Source of the DNA: a virus
Virus record (IMG/VR): IMGVR_UViG_3300045912_000375
Coordinates: 1 to 40,503 of that record
Length of the DNA stretch: 40,503 nt
Reading direction: 5' to 3' (one strand)
Made by a program: the position numbers and the translations under genes. Each line of letters opens with the position of its first letter. Positions within the stretch are counted from its first letter, which is position 1. The notes under the pieces were generated by a model that saw nothing but the letters and a program-made list of their open reading frames with translations, was not told the DNA's origin and did not search any database. Shown here in pieces: positions 5,759-12,130 of the stretch.

Positions 5759-6189
5759 AAATCCCGCGCTCTTCAGCGGGGTTGAAAATCCCGCGCTCTT
5801 CAGCCCCGCAAGCGGGACCTGCGGCGGGGCTGCGCCTGACGCTGCCCTGGCCCGCGCGCGCCCTGTGGCCGAACGCCCGGCCGCATTGGTCTAGTCGCAG
5901 CCGCGCGGCCGCGGCCCAGCGCGCTGCCGCCCGCCTGCTCGCGCTCGACCACGTCAACCGCAACGGCCCGCCCGACCTGCCGCCGGACGGCCCGCTCAAG
6001 CTGCGCATCACGGCCTGCCCGCCGTCGCGCCGGCGCTGGGACGACGACGGGTTGATCGGAGCGCTCAAGTCGGCTCGGGACGGGCTGGCCGAGGCGCTGG
6101 GCGTGGACGACGTGCGCTTCGCCGTGCAACCGGTGGTGCGTATGCCTGCTGTCCAGGGCGGCCAGGTGGTGCTGGAGATTGGCGGCTGA
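5752..6189 (+). CDS. rusA: RusA-like Holliday junction resolvase
   Basis: 145 aa from ATG 5752, with GAGGAG upstream. After a P-W-P-A-R-A-L-W-P-N-A-R-P-H-W start of the core, the segment P-P-S-R-R-R-W-D-D-D-G-L-I-G-A-L-K-S-A-R-D near residues 89-110 and the L-G-V-D-D motif match RusA nucleases: a conserved Asp triad and a Lys, with the N-L-x-K helix replaced by L-I-x-A-L-K. RusA enzymes cut four-way junctions formed during recombination. The first 18 residues come from two tandem in-frame copies of a 27-base repeat that looks like an inserted palindromic element, so the ancestral start may have been farther downstream. Adjacent to the methyltransferase gene (TGATG overlap). Confidence 0.82.
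   Translation: MLKIPRSSAGLKIPRSSAPQAGPAAGLRLTLPWPARALWPNARPHWSSRSRAAAAQRAAARLLALDHVNRNGPPDLPPDGPLKLRITACPPSRRRWDDDGLIGALKSARDGLAEALGVDDVRFAVQPVVRMPAVQGGQVVLEIGG
5754..5807 (+). repeat. Two tandem 27-base REP-like units inside the RusA-like gene
   Basis: Units 5754-5780 and 5781-5807 agree at the first 24 bases and differ only in the last three (GGG versus CCC). Each starts GTTGAAAATCCC and contains CTTCAG. The units add the peptide L-K-I-P-R-S-S-A-G/P twice. Related sequences occur at 31466-31488 and 39622-39636. Confidence 0.7.
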
Positions 6190-6884
6190 TGCGCCTTCTG
6201 GATTTATTTTCGGGTGCGGGAGGAGCCGCAGTCGGGTACCACCGCGCCGGTTTCGATGAGATTGTAGGCGTGGACAACAGGCCTATGAAACGGTACCCGT
6301 TCGAGTTCATCCTGGCCGACGCGCTGGAGTATTGCCGTGAACACGGCCGCGAGTTCGATGCCATTCACGCCAGCCCGCCCTGCCAAGCGTACAGCGAGGC
6401 TACGCCGGTTTGGGCGCGCGGCAACCATCCCGACCTGATAGCCGAGACGCGCGCGACCATGTCGGCGACCGGCAAACCGTACATCATCGAGAATGTGGAG
6501 AATGCGCGCGCCAAATTGATAGACCCGATCATGCTGTGCGGCACCATGCTTGGCCTGCCGATTTGGCGCCACCGCTATTTCGAGATGTGGCCGCGACCAG
6601 GCCTCCTGACCCCGCCGTGCTGTCACATTCGGCGGCCGATTACCATACATTCCGGATCGCACACGCGCAAGACCTGGCTGCCGGTGCTCGCTTCCGGCGG
6701 CGGGGATGGGAAGAATGCAAAGGGCAGGAACCTAATCCGCCCCCGTGAACGGGTGGACGTCATCCGCTGGGCGATGGGCATTGACTGGATGACGCAAGCG
6801 GAGTTGACCGAGGCTATCCCGCCCGCCTATACCGAGTGGATTGGCCGGCGCCTGATCGAACACCTACAGGAGCATGAGCCATGA
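6189..6884 (+). CDS. DNA (cytosine-5)-methyltransferase
   Basis: 231 aa. Motif I is D-L-F-S-G-A-G-G (residues 5-12). The catalytic loop is S-P-P-C-Q-A-Y-S with Cys65, and the E-N-V motif follows at 101-103 (Y-I-I-E-N-V-E-N). R-H-R-Y-F-E resembles motif VIII (Q-R-R-x-R). The C-terminal half is short and the variable target-recognition region is reduced, as in many phage orphan methyltransferases. It would transfer a methyl group from S-adenosylmethionine to cytosine C5 in DNA. No cognate endonuclease is nearby, so protection against host restriction, or regulation, is more likely than restriction-modification. Start and previous stop overlap (TGATG). Confidence 0.87.
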   Translation: MRLLDLFSGAGGAAVGYHRAGFDEIVGVDNRPMKRYPFEFILADALEYCREHGREFDAIHASPPCQAYSEATPVWARGNHPDLIAETRATMSATGKPYIIENVENARAKLIDPIMLCGTMLGLPIWRHRYFEMWPRPGLLTPPCCHIRRPITIHSGSHTRKTWLPVLASGGGDGKNAKGRNLIRPRERVDVIRWAMGIDWMTQAELTEAIPPAYTEWIGRRLIEHLQEHEP

Positions 6885-7342
6885 GCTACATTATCATCAG
6901 CCGAGACCCCGGCGACGAGACCGTGCCCGTCCCGCCCGACAGCCGGCGCGGCGTGCCCCGCGCCCACGACGCGCTGGACGAGGAGAGACCCATGAGCGAA
7001 GACACCGTAACCCTGAGCGTGACCGTCCCCGCGTCCGCCGCCGCCGCCCTGACGGAGCGCATCGCCGAGTTCGCCGCCGCGCGCAGCTACGAGTTCTCCG
7101 TCACCGAGGACGACGGCTGGTTAGAACGCGAACTAGCCGAGGCGCTGCGCCAGTCGGAGTGGACTCCGCCGTGGCACCCGGTGCCCGCTAACCCGTTTCA
7201 GTGCGACTGGTGCGGGAACTTTGAGCCGGAAGGCCACGCCGCCGACTGCCCGCGCCAGAGTGCCCTCGCCAAGTACGACGCTGTTTACCCGGAGACCGCC
7301 GATGAAACGCTCGCCGACCCGCCGGCCCCGGACCGCGCTTGA
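6881..7342 (+). CDS. Hypothetical protein with C-terminal zinc-ribbon-like motif, 153 aa
   Basis: Begins in an ATGA overlap with the methyltransferase stop. The centre is an acidic, Ala-rich helical stretch. Residues about 118-133 read C-D-W-C-G-N-F-E-P-E-G-H-A-A-D-C, a C-x2-C...H-x3-C pattern suited to binding zinc. Start ATG 6881 is supported by AGGAGC; a second in-frame ATG lies at 6991. The gene overlaps the next one by 41 bases. Function unknown. Confidence 0.65.
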   Translation: MSYIIISRDPGDETVPVPPDSRRGVPRAHDALDEERPMSEDTVTLSVTVPASAAAALTERIAEFAAARSYEFSVTEDDGWLERELAEALRQSEWTPPWHPVPANPFQCDWCGNFEPEGHAADCPRQSALAKYDAVYPETADETLADPPAPDRA

Positions 7343-7556
7343 GTTCCGCGCCGCGTTCGACGCGCCCGGCTTCACCGTCGAGAACGGCCACGGTTCGCAC
7401 GTCAAGGTCTACCGCGAGGGGCGGCTCGTCGCCGTGTTCTGTTGCCACAGCGGGCGCGACCTGTCGCCCGGCCTGCGCGCCAAGTTGTGCAAGGTGTTAG
7501 TCAGGTACGGCCTATTGGCCTGCGCGCTGGCGGCGCTGCTCGCGTGGTGGATGTGA
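7302..7556 (+). CDS. HicA-like protein fused to a C-terminal membrane segment
   Basis: 84 aa. Residues about 18-65 follow the HicA/YcfA fold pattern: G-F-T-V-E-N-G-H-G-S-H-V-K-V-Y (with the G-S-H histidine), then H-S-G-R-D-L-S-P-G-L and a C-terminal helix. HicA toxins are small double-stranded-RNA-binding-fold ribonucleases. Unusually, the protein ends in G-L-L-A-C-A-L-A-A-L-L-A-W-W-M, a predicted transmembrane helix, and no HicB antitoxin partner is adjacent. It could be a membrane-tethered RNase, an inactive binding domain or a repurposed immunity or lysis factor. Start ATG 7302 overlaps the preceding gene. Confidence 0.65.
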   Translation: MKRSPTRRPRTALEFRAAFDAPGFTVENGHGSHVKVYREGRLVAVFCCHSGRDLSPGLRAKLCKVLVRYGLLACALAALLAWWM

Positions 7557-7571
7557 CGAAAGGACAAGACG

Positions 7572-8087
7572 ATGGCTTACGAAAATACGAAGGTGCCCGT
7601 TGCTCAGTCCATGAGCGACATCGAAAAGTTGCTGATTGCGCACGGCGCGAAGGGGATGCAGTGGGCTAAGAGTTGGGAGACGCGAGAAGTAAACGTGCGC
7701 TTTGTCAAGGAAACAGGCGGGGAAATGCGCACCGTGTCTATGACGATTACCATCCCCGACCCGCCCAAGCCCAGGACGGGGGAAGATTATAAAACTGAGT
7801 ACATCCGCAGCGAAGGGTACGTAAAGCGGCCTACCGCCGCCCGCCTGCAACGACTAGTACAGGCCGAGAGGCAGACCTACCGCGCCCTGTACTGGTGGCT
7901 CAAGAGCCAATTCGAGGCGGTGGACTTCGGCCTGCTGACCTTTGAGGATATTTTCCTGTCTCATTTCGAGTGGATGGTGGGAGGTCAGCGCACTACTGTT
8001 GGGGCGCTCATCAAGCCGCGCCTGTCAGATGGATCCAATCTTCTCATGGCCCCGCGTGACGATGTCGTGGAAGGGGAGTACGAATAG
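7572..8087 (+). CDS. Conserved phage/mobile-element protein, 171 aa, unknown function
   Basis: Starts at ATG 7572 after GAAAGGACAAG. The N-terminus M-A-Y-E-N-T-K-V-P-V-A-Q-S-M-S-D-I followed by a K-L-L-I-A-H-G-A-K-G helix resembles a family of uncharacterised proteins I associate with phages and actinobacterial or chloroflexal mobile elements, though I cannot name it. The centre has a beta-rich stretch with M-T-I-T-I-P-D-P-P, and the C-terminal half is helical with Y-R-A-L-Y-W-W-L-K-S-Q-F. Ends with TAG. A structured non-coding stretch follows. Confidence 0.7.
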   Translation: MAYENTKVPVAQSMSDIEKLLIAHGAKGMQWAKSWETREVNVRFVKETGGEMRTVSMTITIPDPPKPRTGEDYKTEYIRSEGYVKRPTAARLQRLVQAERQTYRALYWWLKSQFEAVDFGLLTFEDIFLSHFEWMVGGQRTTVGALIKPRLSDGSNLLMAPRDDVVEGEYE

Positions 8088-8227
8088 CCCCTGCCGCGCC
8101 CGCGACGGGGCGGTCGTCGCCCCCTGATAGTGGGTTGGGCCTTCTGAGCCTCACGTGCGGCAACCATCCGGAAGGGTGCGGCGTGAGCGGCGGCGCGACG
8201 GGGATTCTGTAGCCGAAAGGAGAAACA
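8088..8227 (+). other. Intergenic region with several possible RNA hairpins
   Basis: GGGGCG (8107-8112) pairs with CGCCCC across a 5-base loop. CTCACG near 8151 pairs with CGTGAG near 8183, enclosing about 26 bases rich in GG and CC. A 10-base direct repeat (CGCGACGGGG) flanks both. A GAAAGGAG ribosome site precedes ATG 8228. No terminator T tract and no known riboswitch core recognised. Confidence 0.4.
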
Positions 8228-8473
8228 ATGGGCGCATCACGGAAGGGCTACAACTTGTTCACACGGTTTGGCCGTAAAAACTTTCGACAAGACATCAGGC
8301 ATATAGACTGGCATCTGGTGGTTGAGGATACGTTCATGCCGCTGGTGTGCGCGGCGCTGGGCCACATTGTGTACGATGCCGCCGACCCGTATGAACGCAT
8401 GAACGGCAAGGCCGTGTATGCCTGCCGACGATGCCACACATATCGACCGGAAGTGCAACCGCCGCTCCTATGA
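8228..8473 (+). CDS. Small zinc-binding-like protein, 81 aa
   Basis: ATG 8228 has a strong GAAAGGAG ribosome site. The N-terminal third is basic (N-L-F-T-R-F-G-R-K-N-F-R). The C-terminal third has C-A-A-L-G-H and C-R-R-C-H-T-Y-R-P, plausibly Cys/His metal ligands. It overlaps the next start (ATGA at 8470-8473). Function unknown. Confidence 0.65.
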   Translation: MGASRKGYNLFTRFGRKNFRQDIRHIDWHLVVEDTFMPLVCAALGHIVYDAADPYERMNGKAVYACRRCHTYRPEVQPPLL

Positions 8474-8805
8474 CGCCCTGCCCCTGCGCCGCCGCCGGCC
8501 ACACCCGCCCGGAATGCCGCGCCGGCATCTTCGGCCGGCCCGTCCACGACGCCGACGGCACGCCGCGCCGCGTCTTCCCGCCGCTGCCGTGCTGGCTCGA
8601 CGCCGGTAACCTGCTCTGCCCGGACTGGGCCGCGCCACGCGCGGCCGACGAATTGCGCCTGCGGGCGACGAAGTCCAACTACAGCCAGGGCCGGTCGTGC
8701 GCGACGTGCGGGCGCGCGATCTGCAACCAGAACCGGAGCGGCCTGTGCCAGTCGTGCGTGAACCGCCGCAGCCGGGCGGCGCAACTGGCGCGGGCGCGGG
8801 CATGA
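8470..8805 (+). CDS. Cysteine-rich zinc-finger protein, 111 aa
   Basis: ATG 8470 overlaps the stop of the preceding gene; an ATG at 8431 is possible but lies inside that gene. An N-terminal C-P-C and G-H-T-R-P-E-C cluster and a C-terminal C-A-T-C-G-R-A-I-C with C-Q-S-C give two potential metal sites. The tail is Arg/Ala-rich, consistent with nucleic-acid binding. Unknown function; part of a run of small zinc-binding genes. Confidence 0.6.
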   Translation: MTPCPCAAAGHTRPECRAGIFGRPVHDADGTPRRVFPPLPCWLDAGNLLCPDWAAPRAADELRLRATKSNYSQGRSCATCGRAICNQNRSGLCQSCVNRRSRAAQLARARA

Positions 8806-8812
8806 GCGGCCC

Positions 8813-8986
8813 GTGCCCCGCCGCTATCGCCGCACCCGCTACTGCAATAGGCGAATCGTCACCGTCAACGGCCGGCGCAGACTGTGCCGCCACCGCCAGC
8901 GGCCCGGAACAGGCTACTGCTGGCGGCATCTGGAAGGGAGAAAAATATGTCTGTCCAGCGATTGGACACGCTCAGGAAGTCCCTGA
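8813..8986 (+). CDS. Possible 57-aa Arg-rich Cys/His protein
   Basis: The GTG at 8813 opens a frame with Y-C-N-R-R...L-C-R-H...Y-C-W-R-H, a Cys/His spacing compatible with a zinc site, and very high Arg content. It fills the gap between 8805 and 8947 better than the alternative frame from ATG 8802, which is low-complexity. Its end overlaps the next gene by 40 bases and the ribosome site is weak, so this is tentative. Confidence 0.4.
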   Translation: MPRRYRRTRYCNRRIVTVNGRRRLCRHRQRPGTGYCWRHLEGRKICLSSDWTRSGSP

Positions 8987-9231
8987 GGGAGCAAAGACGG
9001 CTTGGGCGTCGTTGGCGCGATATTGCCGCCGATTACCCCGGCGTCCCGGCGGGGACTTTATGCGCGATTTTTAAGGGGCGTAACCCCAAAAAGCACAGTG
9101 TCCGGGCGGCACTTGGTCTACCCGTCCAGCGGCGGCGCACATTCGAGCAGAACTGGGATGCATGGAAGGCGTGGAAGGCGGCCAACGCCGAGCGCTTGGC
9201 GGATATCGTGGCCTGGGCCGAGGAAAAATAG
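8947..9231 (+). CDS. Phage DNA-binding-like protein with HTH segment, 94 aa
   Basis: ATG 8947 follows GGAAGGGAG. Residues 20-45 (R-W-R-D-I-A-A-D-Y-P-G-V-P-A-G-T-L-C-A-I) read like a helix-turn-helix of the kind found in small phage proteins, followed by basic K-G-R-N-P-K-K. The C-terminus is a Trp-rich helix (W-D-A-W-K-A-W-K-A). Ends with TAG. It may bind DNA as a regulator; targets are unknown, although the promoter at 9282 with its TTAGAA repeats lies immediately downstream. Confidence 0.65.
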   Translation: MSVQRLDTLRKSLREQRRLGRRWRDIAADYPGVPAGTLCAIFKGRNPKKHSVRAALGLPVQRRRTFEQNWDAWKAWKAANAERLADIVAWAEEK

Positions 9232-9258
9232 AACAGAATTAGAACACCAGATTAGAAT
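9228..9258. promoter_or_regulatory. Cluster of TAGAAC/TTAGAA operator-like repeats
   Basis: ATAGAAC (9228-9234), TTAGAAC (9239-9245) and TTAGAAT (9252-9258) occur in the same orientation about one helical turn apart, 24 bases upstream of the -35 element at 9282. The core TTAGAA recurs in the divergent control region at 38533-38570. Confidence 0.45.
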
Positions 9259-9281
9259 GTCTGTGAATTGGTATTTACCTA

Positions 9282-9309
9282 TTGACAACTGAACGAATAG
9301 GTATATAAT
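9282..9309 (+). promoter_or_regulatory. Strong sigma70-type promoter
   Basis: Consensus TTGACA at 9282-9287, a 16-base spacer and consensus TATAAT at 9304-9309. It lies 34 bases before the gene at 9344 in a locally AT-rich stretch. Confidence 0.85.
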
Positions 9310-9343
9310 AACAGCATAACGGTAAGCGCAGAGGAGAAATGAC

Positions 9344-9586
9344 ATGGCAAGCAACAATATCAAGAAGTTTCTGGCCGAAGTTGACAAGCTGGCGAGAGGG
9401 CGTGGAAATCAGCGCTCGGCAATGTTTGCCCGGCGCGCCTATCAGGCAGTTGTGGAAGTGTACGAAATCCGCAATGGTGAGTACGAGCCGCGGCCAGGCT
9501 GCGACACGGCGCATGCCGACCGCCTGATCGAGATGGGTACGACTGAAGCGGTGTACGGCCGGGGCCGGGCACTGCTGTACAAATAA
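9344..9586 (+). CDS. Small phage protein, 80 aa
   Basis: ATG 9344 follows a strong promoter and AGAGGAG. It is helical and basic in the first half (N-N-I-K-K-F-L-A-E-V-D-K-L), with Y-Q-A-V-V-E-V-Y-E-I-R-N in the centre. No family recognised. It is the first gene of a three-gene unit with the paralogue at 9598, so it is likely expressed early and strongly. Confidence 0.72.
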   Translation: MASNNIKKFLAEVDKLARGRGNQRSAMFARRAYQAVVEVYEIRNGEYEPRPGCDTAHADRLIEMGTTEAVYGRGRALLYK

Positions 9587-9597
9587 GGAGACCGACG

Positions 9598-9798
9598 ATG
9601 ACCGCAGAACAAGCAGAAAAACTAGCACGCCTTGCCCTGTCCGCAGTGACGGTGGAAGAACCCGAATCCGTCGCTGACACCACCGTATTATTTCTGAATG
9701 CTGACGGCACGTACAGCGTTGTTGACAACGGTGAAAGCGTGGACGGCCTGACAGCGGATGAAGCCGTCCGCATCATCTGTGAAAACCTGGCCGACTGA
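9598..9798 (+). CDS. Small acidic protein, paralogue of the gene at 38641
   Basis: 66 aa from ATG 9598 (GGAG site). Its second half is closely similar to the 80-aa product at 38641: both contain D-G-T-Y-S-V-x-D-N-G-E-x-V-D-G-L-x-A-D-x-A-V-R-I-I-x-E-N-L. The family is short, acidic and not known to me. Both copies lie behind strong promoters with TTAGAA repeats, suggesting shared early regulation. The pattern could form a small beta-hairpin plus helix domain. DNA mimicry or binding of a host protein is conceivable, but that is speculation. Confidence 0.75.
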   Translation: MTAEQAEKLARLALSAVTVEEPESVADTTVLFLNADGTYSVVDNGESVDGLTADEAVRIICENLAD

Positions 9799-9799
9799 C

Positions 9800-10126
9800 A
9801 TGGCCGGCAAGCCGAATTTCACCGCCAAACTCTCTGACAAGGTCGCACTCTCGACCGCCGCCGCGCGTCTCGGTCTGCTGCAGACGCGCGGCGCGGGCGC
9901 GGGCCGAGCTGGCAGCATCGGCCTGCTGCTCGACCGCATCAGCGCTGGCGAGGCGCTGGTGCTGTTGCACGTCTATGACTTCCCCGAAGATATGCGCGCC
10001 GCCGCCGGACGCATCCGGGCGCTGGCTGAGCGCGCCGACCACTTCGACCAAAACACGCTGCGCGGCCTGGCCGCCGCGCTGGAGCACGCGGCCGAACTGA
10101 AAGCGGTTATCGAAGATCAGCGATAA
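9800..10126 (+). CDS. Helical protein, 108 aa, unknown function
   Basis: ATG 9800 follows the previous stop by one base. The protein is Ala/Leu/Arg-rich and probably all-helical (R-I-R-A-L-A-E-R-A-D-H-F, L-R-G-L-A-A-A-L-E-H-A-A-E-L). The short basic N-terminus G-K-P-N-F-T-A-K is loosely similar in position to the basic start of the gene at 38873, which likewise follows the paralogue. It is the last plus-strand gene before the convergent junction. Confidence 0.68.
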   Translation: MAGKPNFTAKLSDKVALSTAAARLGLLQTRGAGAGRAGSIGLLLDRISAGEALVLLHVYDFPEDMRAAAGRIRALAERADHFDQNTLRGLAAALEHAAELKAVIEDQR

Positions 10127-10148
10127 CCGGCTGCGGGCCGAGCATCTA

Positions 10149-10180
10149 CCGGCTGCCGAAACGGCAGCCGGCGCGCTTTG
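10149..10180 (+). terminator. Hairpin terminator-like structure at the convergent junction
   Basis: A perfect 10-bp stem (10149-10158 with 10162-10171) closes a 3-base loop of AAA and is followed by CGCGCTTTG. The T tract is weak. Its place between converging gene blocks supports a terminator role; 10127-10215 holds no gene. Confidence 0.55.
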
Positions 10181-10215
10181 TTGAGCTTCCTGGACTGGCT
10201 CGCGGCGAAGTACGC

Positions 10216-10440
10216 CTAACCGGCCTGCCGGCCGAGACCGTCTTCGAGCGCGGTCGCGCCGGTGTAGGCCATGAGCGCGGCGATCAGCGCCTGCGCCGCC
10301 TGCCAATGCGTGATCTCGCCCAGTGCCACCCCCTGCGCGATCACCACAACCGCCGCGACCAATGCCCAAAATTTGCGCGACTTTAACAGGCCAAGCGCCT
10401 TGCCGGCCAGTTCCAGTAGATACTGCTTTACGTTGTCCAT
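10216..10440 (-). CDS. Holin-like small membrane protein, 74 aa
   Basis: ATG at 10440 is chosen because AAGGAG lies six bases upstream; a TTG two codons earlier is possible. After a polar N-terminus there is a hydrophobic segment F-W-A-L-V-A-A-V-V-V-I-A-Q-G-V-A and a second, Ala-rich one A-L-I-A-A-L-M-A-Y-T-G-A. Size and topology fit class II/III phage holins, and it ends the late operon directly after the M23 lysin and a secreted protein. Holins make inner-membrane lesions timing lysis; the assignment rests on context. Confidence 0.65.
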   Translation of the reverse strand: MDNVKQYLLELAGKALGLLKSRKFWALVAAVVVIAQGVALGEITHWQAAQALIAALMAYTGATALEDGLGRQAG

Positions 10441-10442
10441 GC

Positions 10443-10976
10443 TCAACTCCTTATCTGTGACGTGCAGTGTCCCGGCCGCTCCTGCTCAGGATACGGCCAG
10501 AACTGCGGATGCCGTTCGCCGCCGTGGTCGAACTGGAGCAGCGGCCGGTACGCCTGCGGCTCGGCCCACGCCGGCGGCGGGCAGGCGCCGAACCACACGA
10601 ACCCCTGCGCTCCGTTCTCGAAGCCCAAGCGCCGCGCCAACGGACGCGGCACTTCCGCTACTTCCCCCAGCAGGTAGATACCCCGGTACGCATGGTGGCG
10701 CGCCATCACGTCCACGACCAAACACGGCCCATACGGCGCGTGGCCCGGCGTCCACACCCACGCGATACTGCCCAGGTGCGCCGGGCTGATCGACGCCAGG
10801 CCGCAACGCTCGCGGTACGGCCCCAAGTCATAGCCGCGAAACCACGCCTGGTCTTCGATCAACTGTGAGCTGCCATAGTTGACCAGCAGGCCCGCCGACA
10901 GGCGCGGCTGGGGCGTCGTCCACGTTGTCACGCTGATCAGCCACGCGCAGCCGACCAGCAGGCACTCGCCGCTCAC
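10443..10976 (-). CDS. Secreted protein, possible double-psi beta-barrel (RlpA-like)
   Basis: 177 aa from GTG 10976. The first 20 residues are hydrophobic with Cys (E-C-L-L-V-G-C-A-W-L-I-S-V-T-T-W), a signal-peptide-like start. The core has G-S-I-A-W-V-W-T-P-G-H, G-P-C-L-V-V-D-V-M-A-R and E-V-A-E-V-P-R-P-L-A-R-R-L-G-F, an order seen in double-psi beta-barrels related to RlpA and 3D domains, which act on peptidoglycan. Overlaps the lysin stop by 4 bases. The fold is an inference from pattern only. Confidence 0.6.
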   Translation of the reverse strand: MSGECLLVGCAWLISVTTWTTPQPRLSAGLLVNYGSSQLIEDQAWFRGYDLGPYRERCGLASISPAHLGSIAWVWTPGHAPYGPCLVVDVMARHHAYRGIYLLGEVAEVPRPLARRLGFENGAQGFVWFGACPPPAWAEPQAYRPLLQFDHGGERHPQFWPYPEQERPGHCTSQIRS

Positions 10977-12130
10977 AGCCCCAGCCAGGGACGCGGATCA
11001 ACGTAGCCCGCGAACCCCGGCGTACCGCCCTCGGCCGGCCGCACCCCGAAGTGCAGATGCGATCCGTCTGCATTGCCGGTGCTGTCCGCCAGACCGATCA
11101 CCTGCCCGCGCGCCACCGTCTCGCCTTGCGCGACCAGCGCCTTCTGCAAGTGCGCGTAGACCGTGACGACCTTGCGGCCGTCAATCACATGCTCAATCCG
11201 CACCTGGTTGCCATAGTTTCCGCCGGACGAAACCTGCGTCACGCGCCCGGCTTCGGCGGCGAATACCCTGCTGCCCAGCGGGGCGCGCAGATCAATGCCT
11301 TCGTGCCCGGCCAGCCCCCACTGCGCGTAATACGCCGGACGCGCCGCCCACGCTTGCGTCACCACCCGGTGCTCAGTCGGCCATGCGAACACCGCCTGCG
11401 GCTGCGGCTGCTCCGCAGGCTTCTCGTGGATGCGGTCGGCCAGCACGTGCAGGCCCAACTCGCGGTTGACCACAACGCGGCGGGTCCAGCCGGCTATCGT
11501 CGCCGGCTGCGAACGGCGCGCCAGTTCCGTGCCCGGCGCGACATGCTTGTACTCGCGTCCGGCGTAGTCGCGGATGATCGCGCCGCCGTACTTGTCATCC
11601 ACGTATACCAGCGCGTGCGGCTCCGGCAGCCACACGATGCCCGGCGGCTCCTTCGGCACGACGGGGGCTGGGCCGTACTTGCGCTGCGCGACTTCCGCCG
11701 CGTGCGGCAGCAGTCGCCCGTCATGCGTCCGCCAACTCTCGTGCTGAAAGTGGTCGCCGTAGACGCAGAAGCAGAACGCGGCAAACACGTCGCGTTCGTT
11801 CCGCATGGTTTCGTAGTAGGCGCGGTACTGGCGCGCCTGCGTGCCGGGCGACTGAAGCGGCGACGAGAATTCGGTGATCGCCAGCGGCTTGCCCGGCGCG
11901 GCGTCGCGCTCGTTCCGCCAGGCTCCGCCCGCGTTGCGATCTGTGGTGTTGTAGCACTCGTAGGCATGCGCCCCGATCCAGTCTGCCGCATCCAGCGCAG
12001 CCCGCGCTTCGCGCAGGAACCAGTCCGAACGGTAACGCACGCCGTGAATGTCGCCGCCCGGCGACAGCCCCGGCCAGCCGAGTTGAATGCCCGCGAATCG
12101 GGCGCGCAGAATGGCGGCGCAGTCCAGCCA
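10973..12130 (-). CDS. Lysin, C-terminal part downstream of amber codon: glycosidase half plus M23 peptidase
   Basis: Same frame as the part at 12131-12505, separated only by TAG at 12133-12131. The first 150 or so residues complete a clan-A glycosidase-like fold, with the presumed nucleophile Glu in A-I-T-E-F-S-S (about residue 212 of the full protein). A linker leads to an M23 zinc metallopeptidase: G-H-E-G-I-D-L supplies His401 and Asp405, and H-L-H-F-G supplies His485. M23 enzymes cut peptide bridges of peptidoglycan, so this is the best endolysin candidate. If not made by readthrough it would need re-initiation; the first plausible codon is GTG 12040, without a clear ribosome site. Confidence 0.75.
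   Translation of the reverse strand, partial: WLDCAAILRARFAGIQLGWPGLSPGGDIHGVRYRSDWFLREARAALDAADWIGAHAYECYNTTDRNAGGAWRNERDAAPGKPLAITEFSSPLQSPGTQARQYRAYYETMRNERDVFAAFCFCVYGDHFQHESWRTHDGRLLPHAAEVAQRKYGPAPVVPKEPPGIVWLPEPHALVYVDDKYGGAIIRDYAGREYKHVAPGTELARRSQPATIAGWTRRVVVNRELGLHVLADRIHEKPAEQPQPQAVFAWPTEHRVVTQAWAARPAYYAQWGLAGHEGIDLRAPLGSRVFAAEAGRVTQVSSGGNYGNQVRIEHVIDGRKVVTVYAHLQKALVAQGETVARGQVIGLADSTGNADGSHLHFGVRPAEGGTPGFAGYVDPRPWLGL

Noticed and set aside
8697-9074. Plus-strand frame starting ATG 8802
   Set aside because: Low-complexity Ala/Ser/Thr product that overlaps the better-supported 8947 gene; the 8813 frame has a more protein-like Cys/His pattern.
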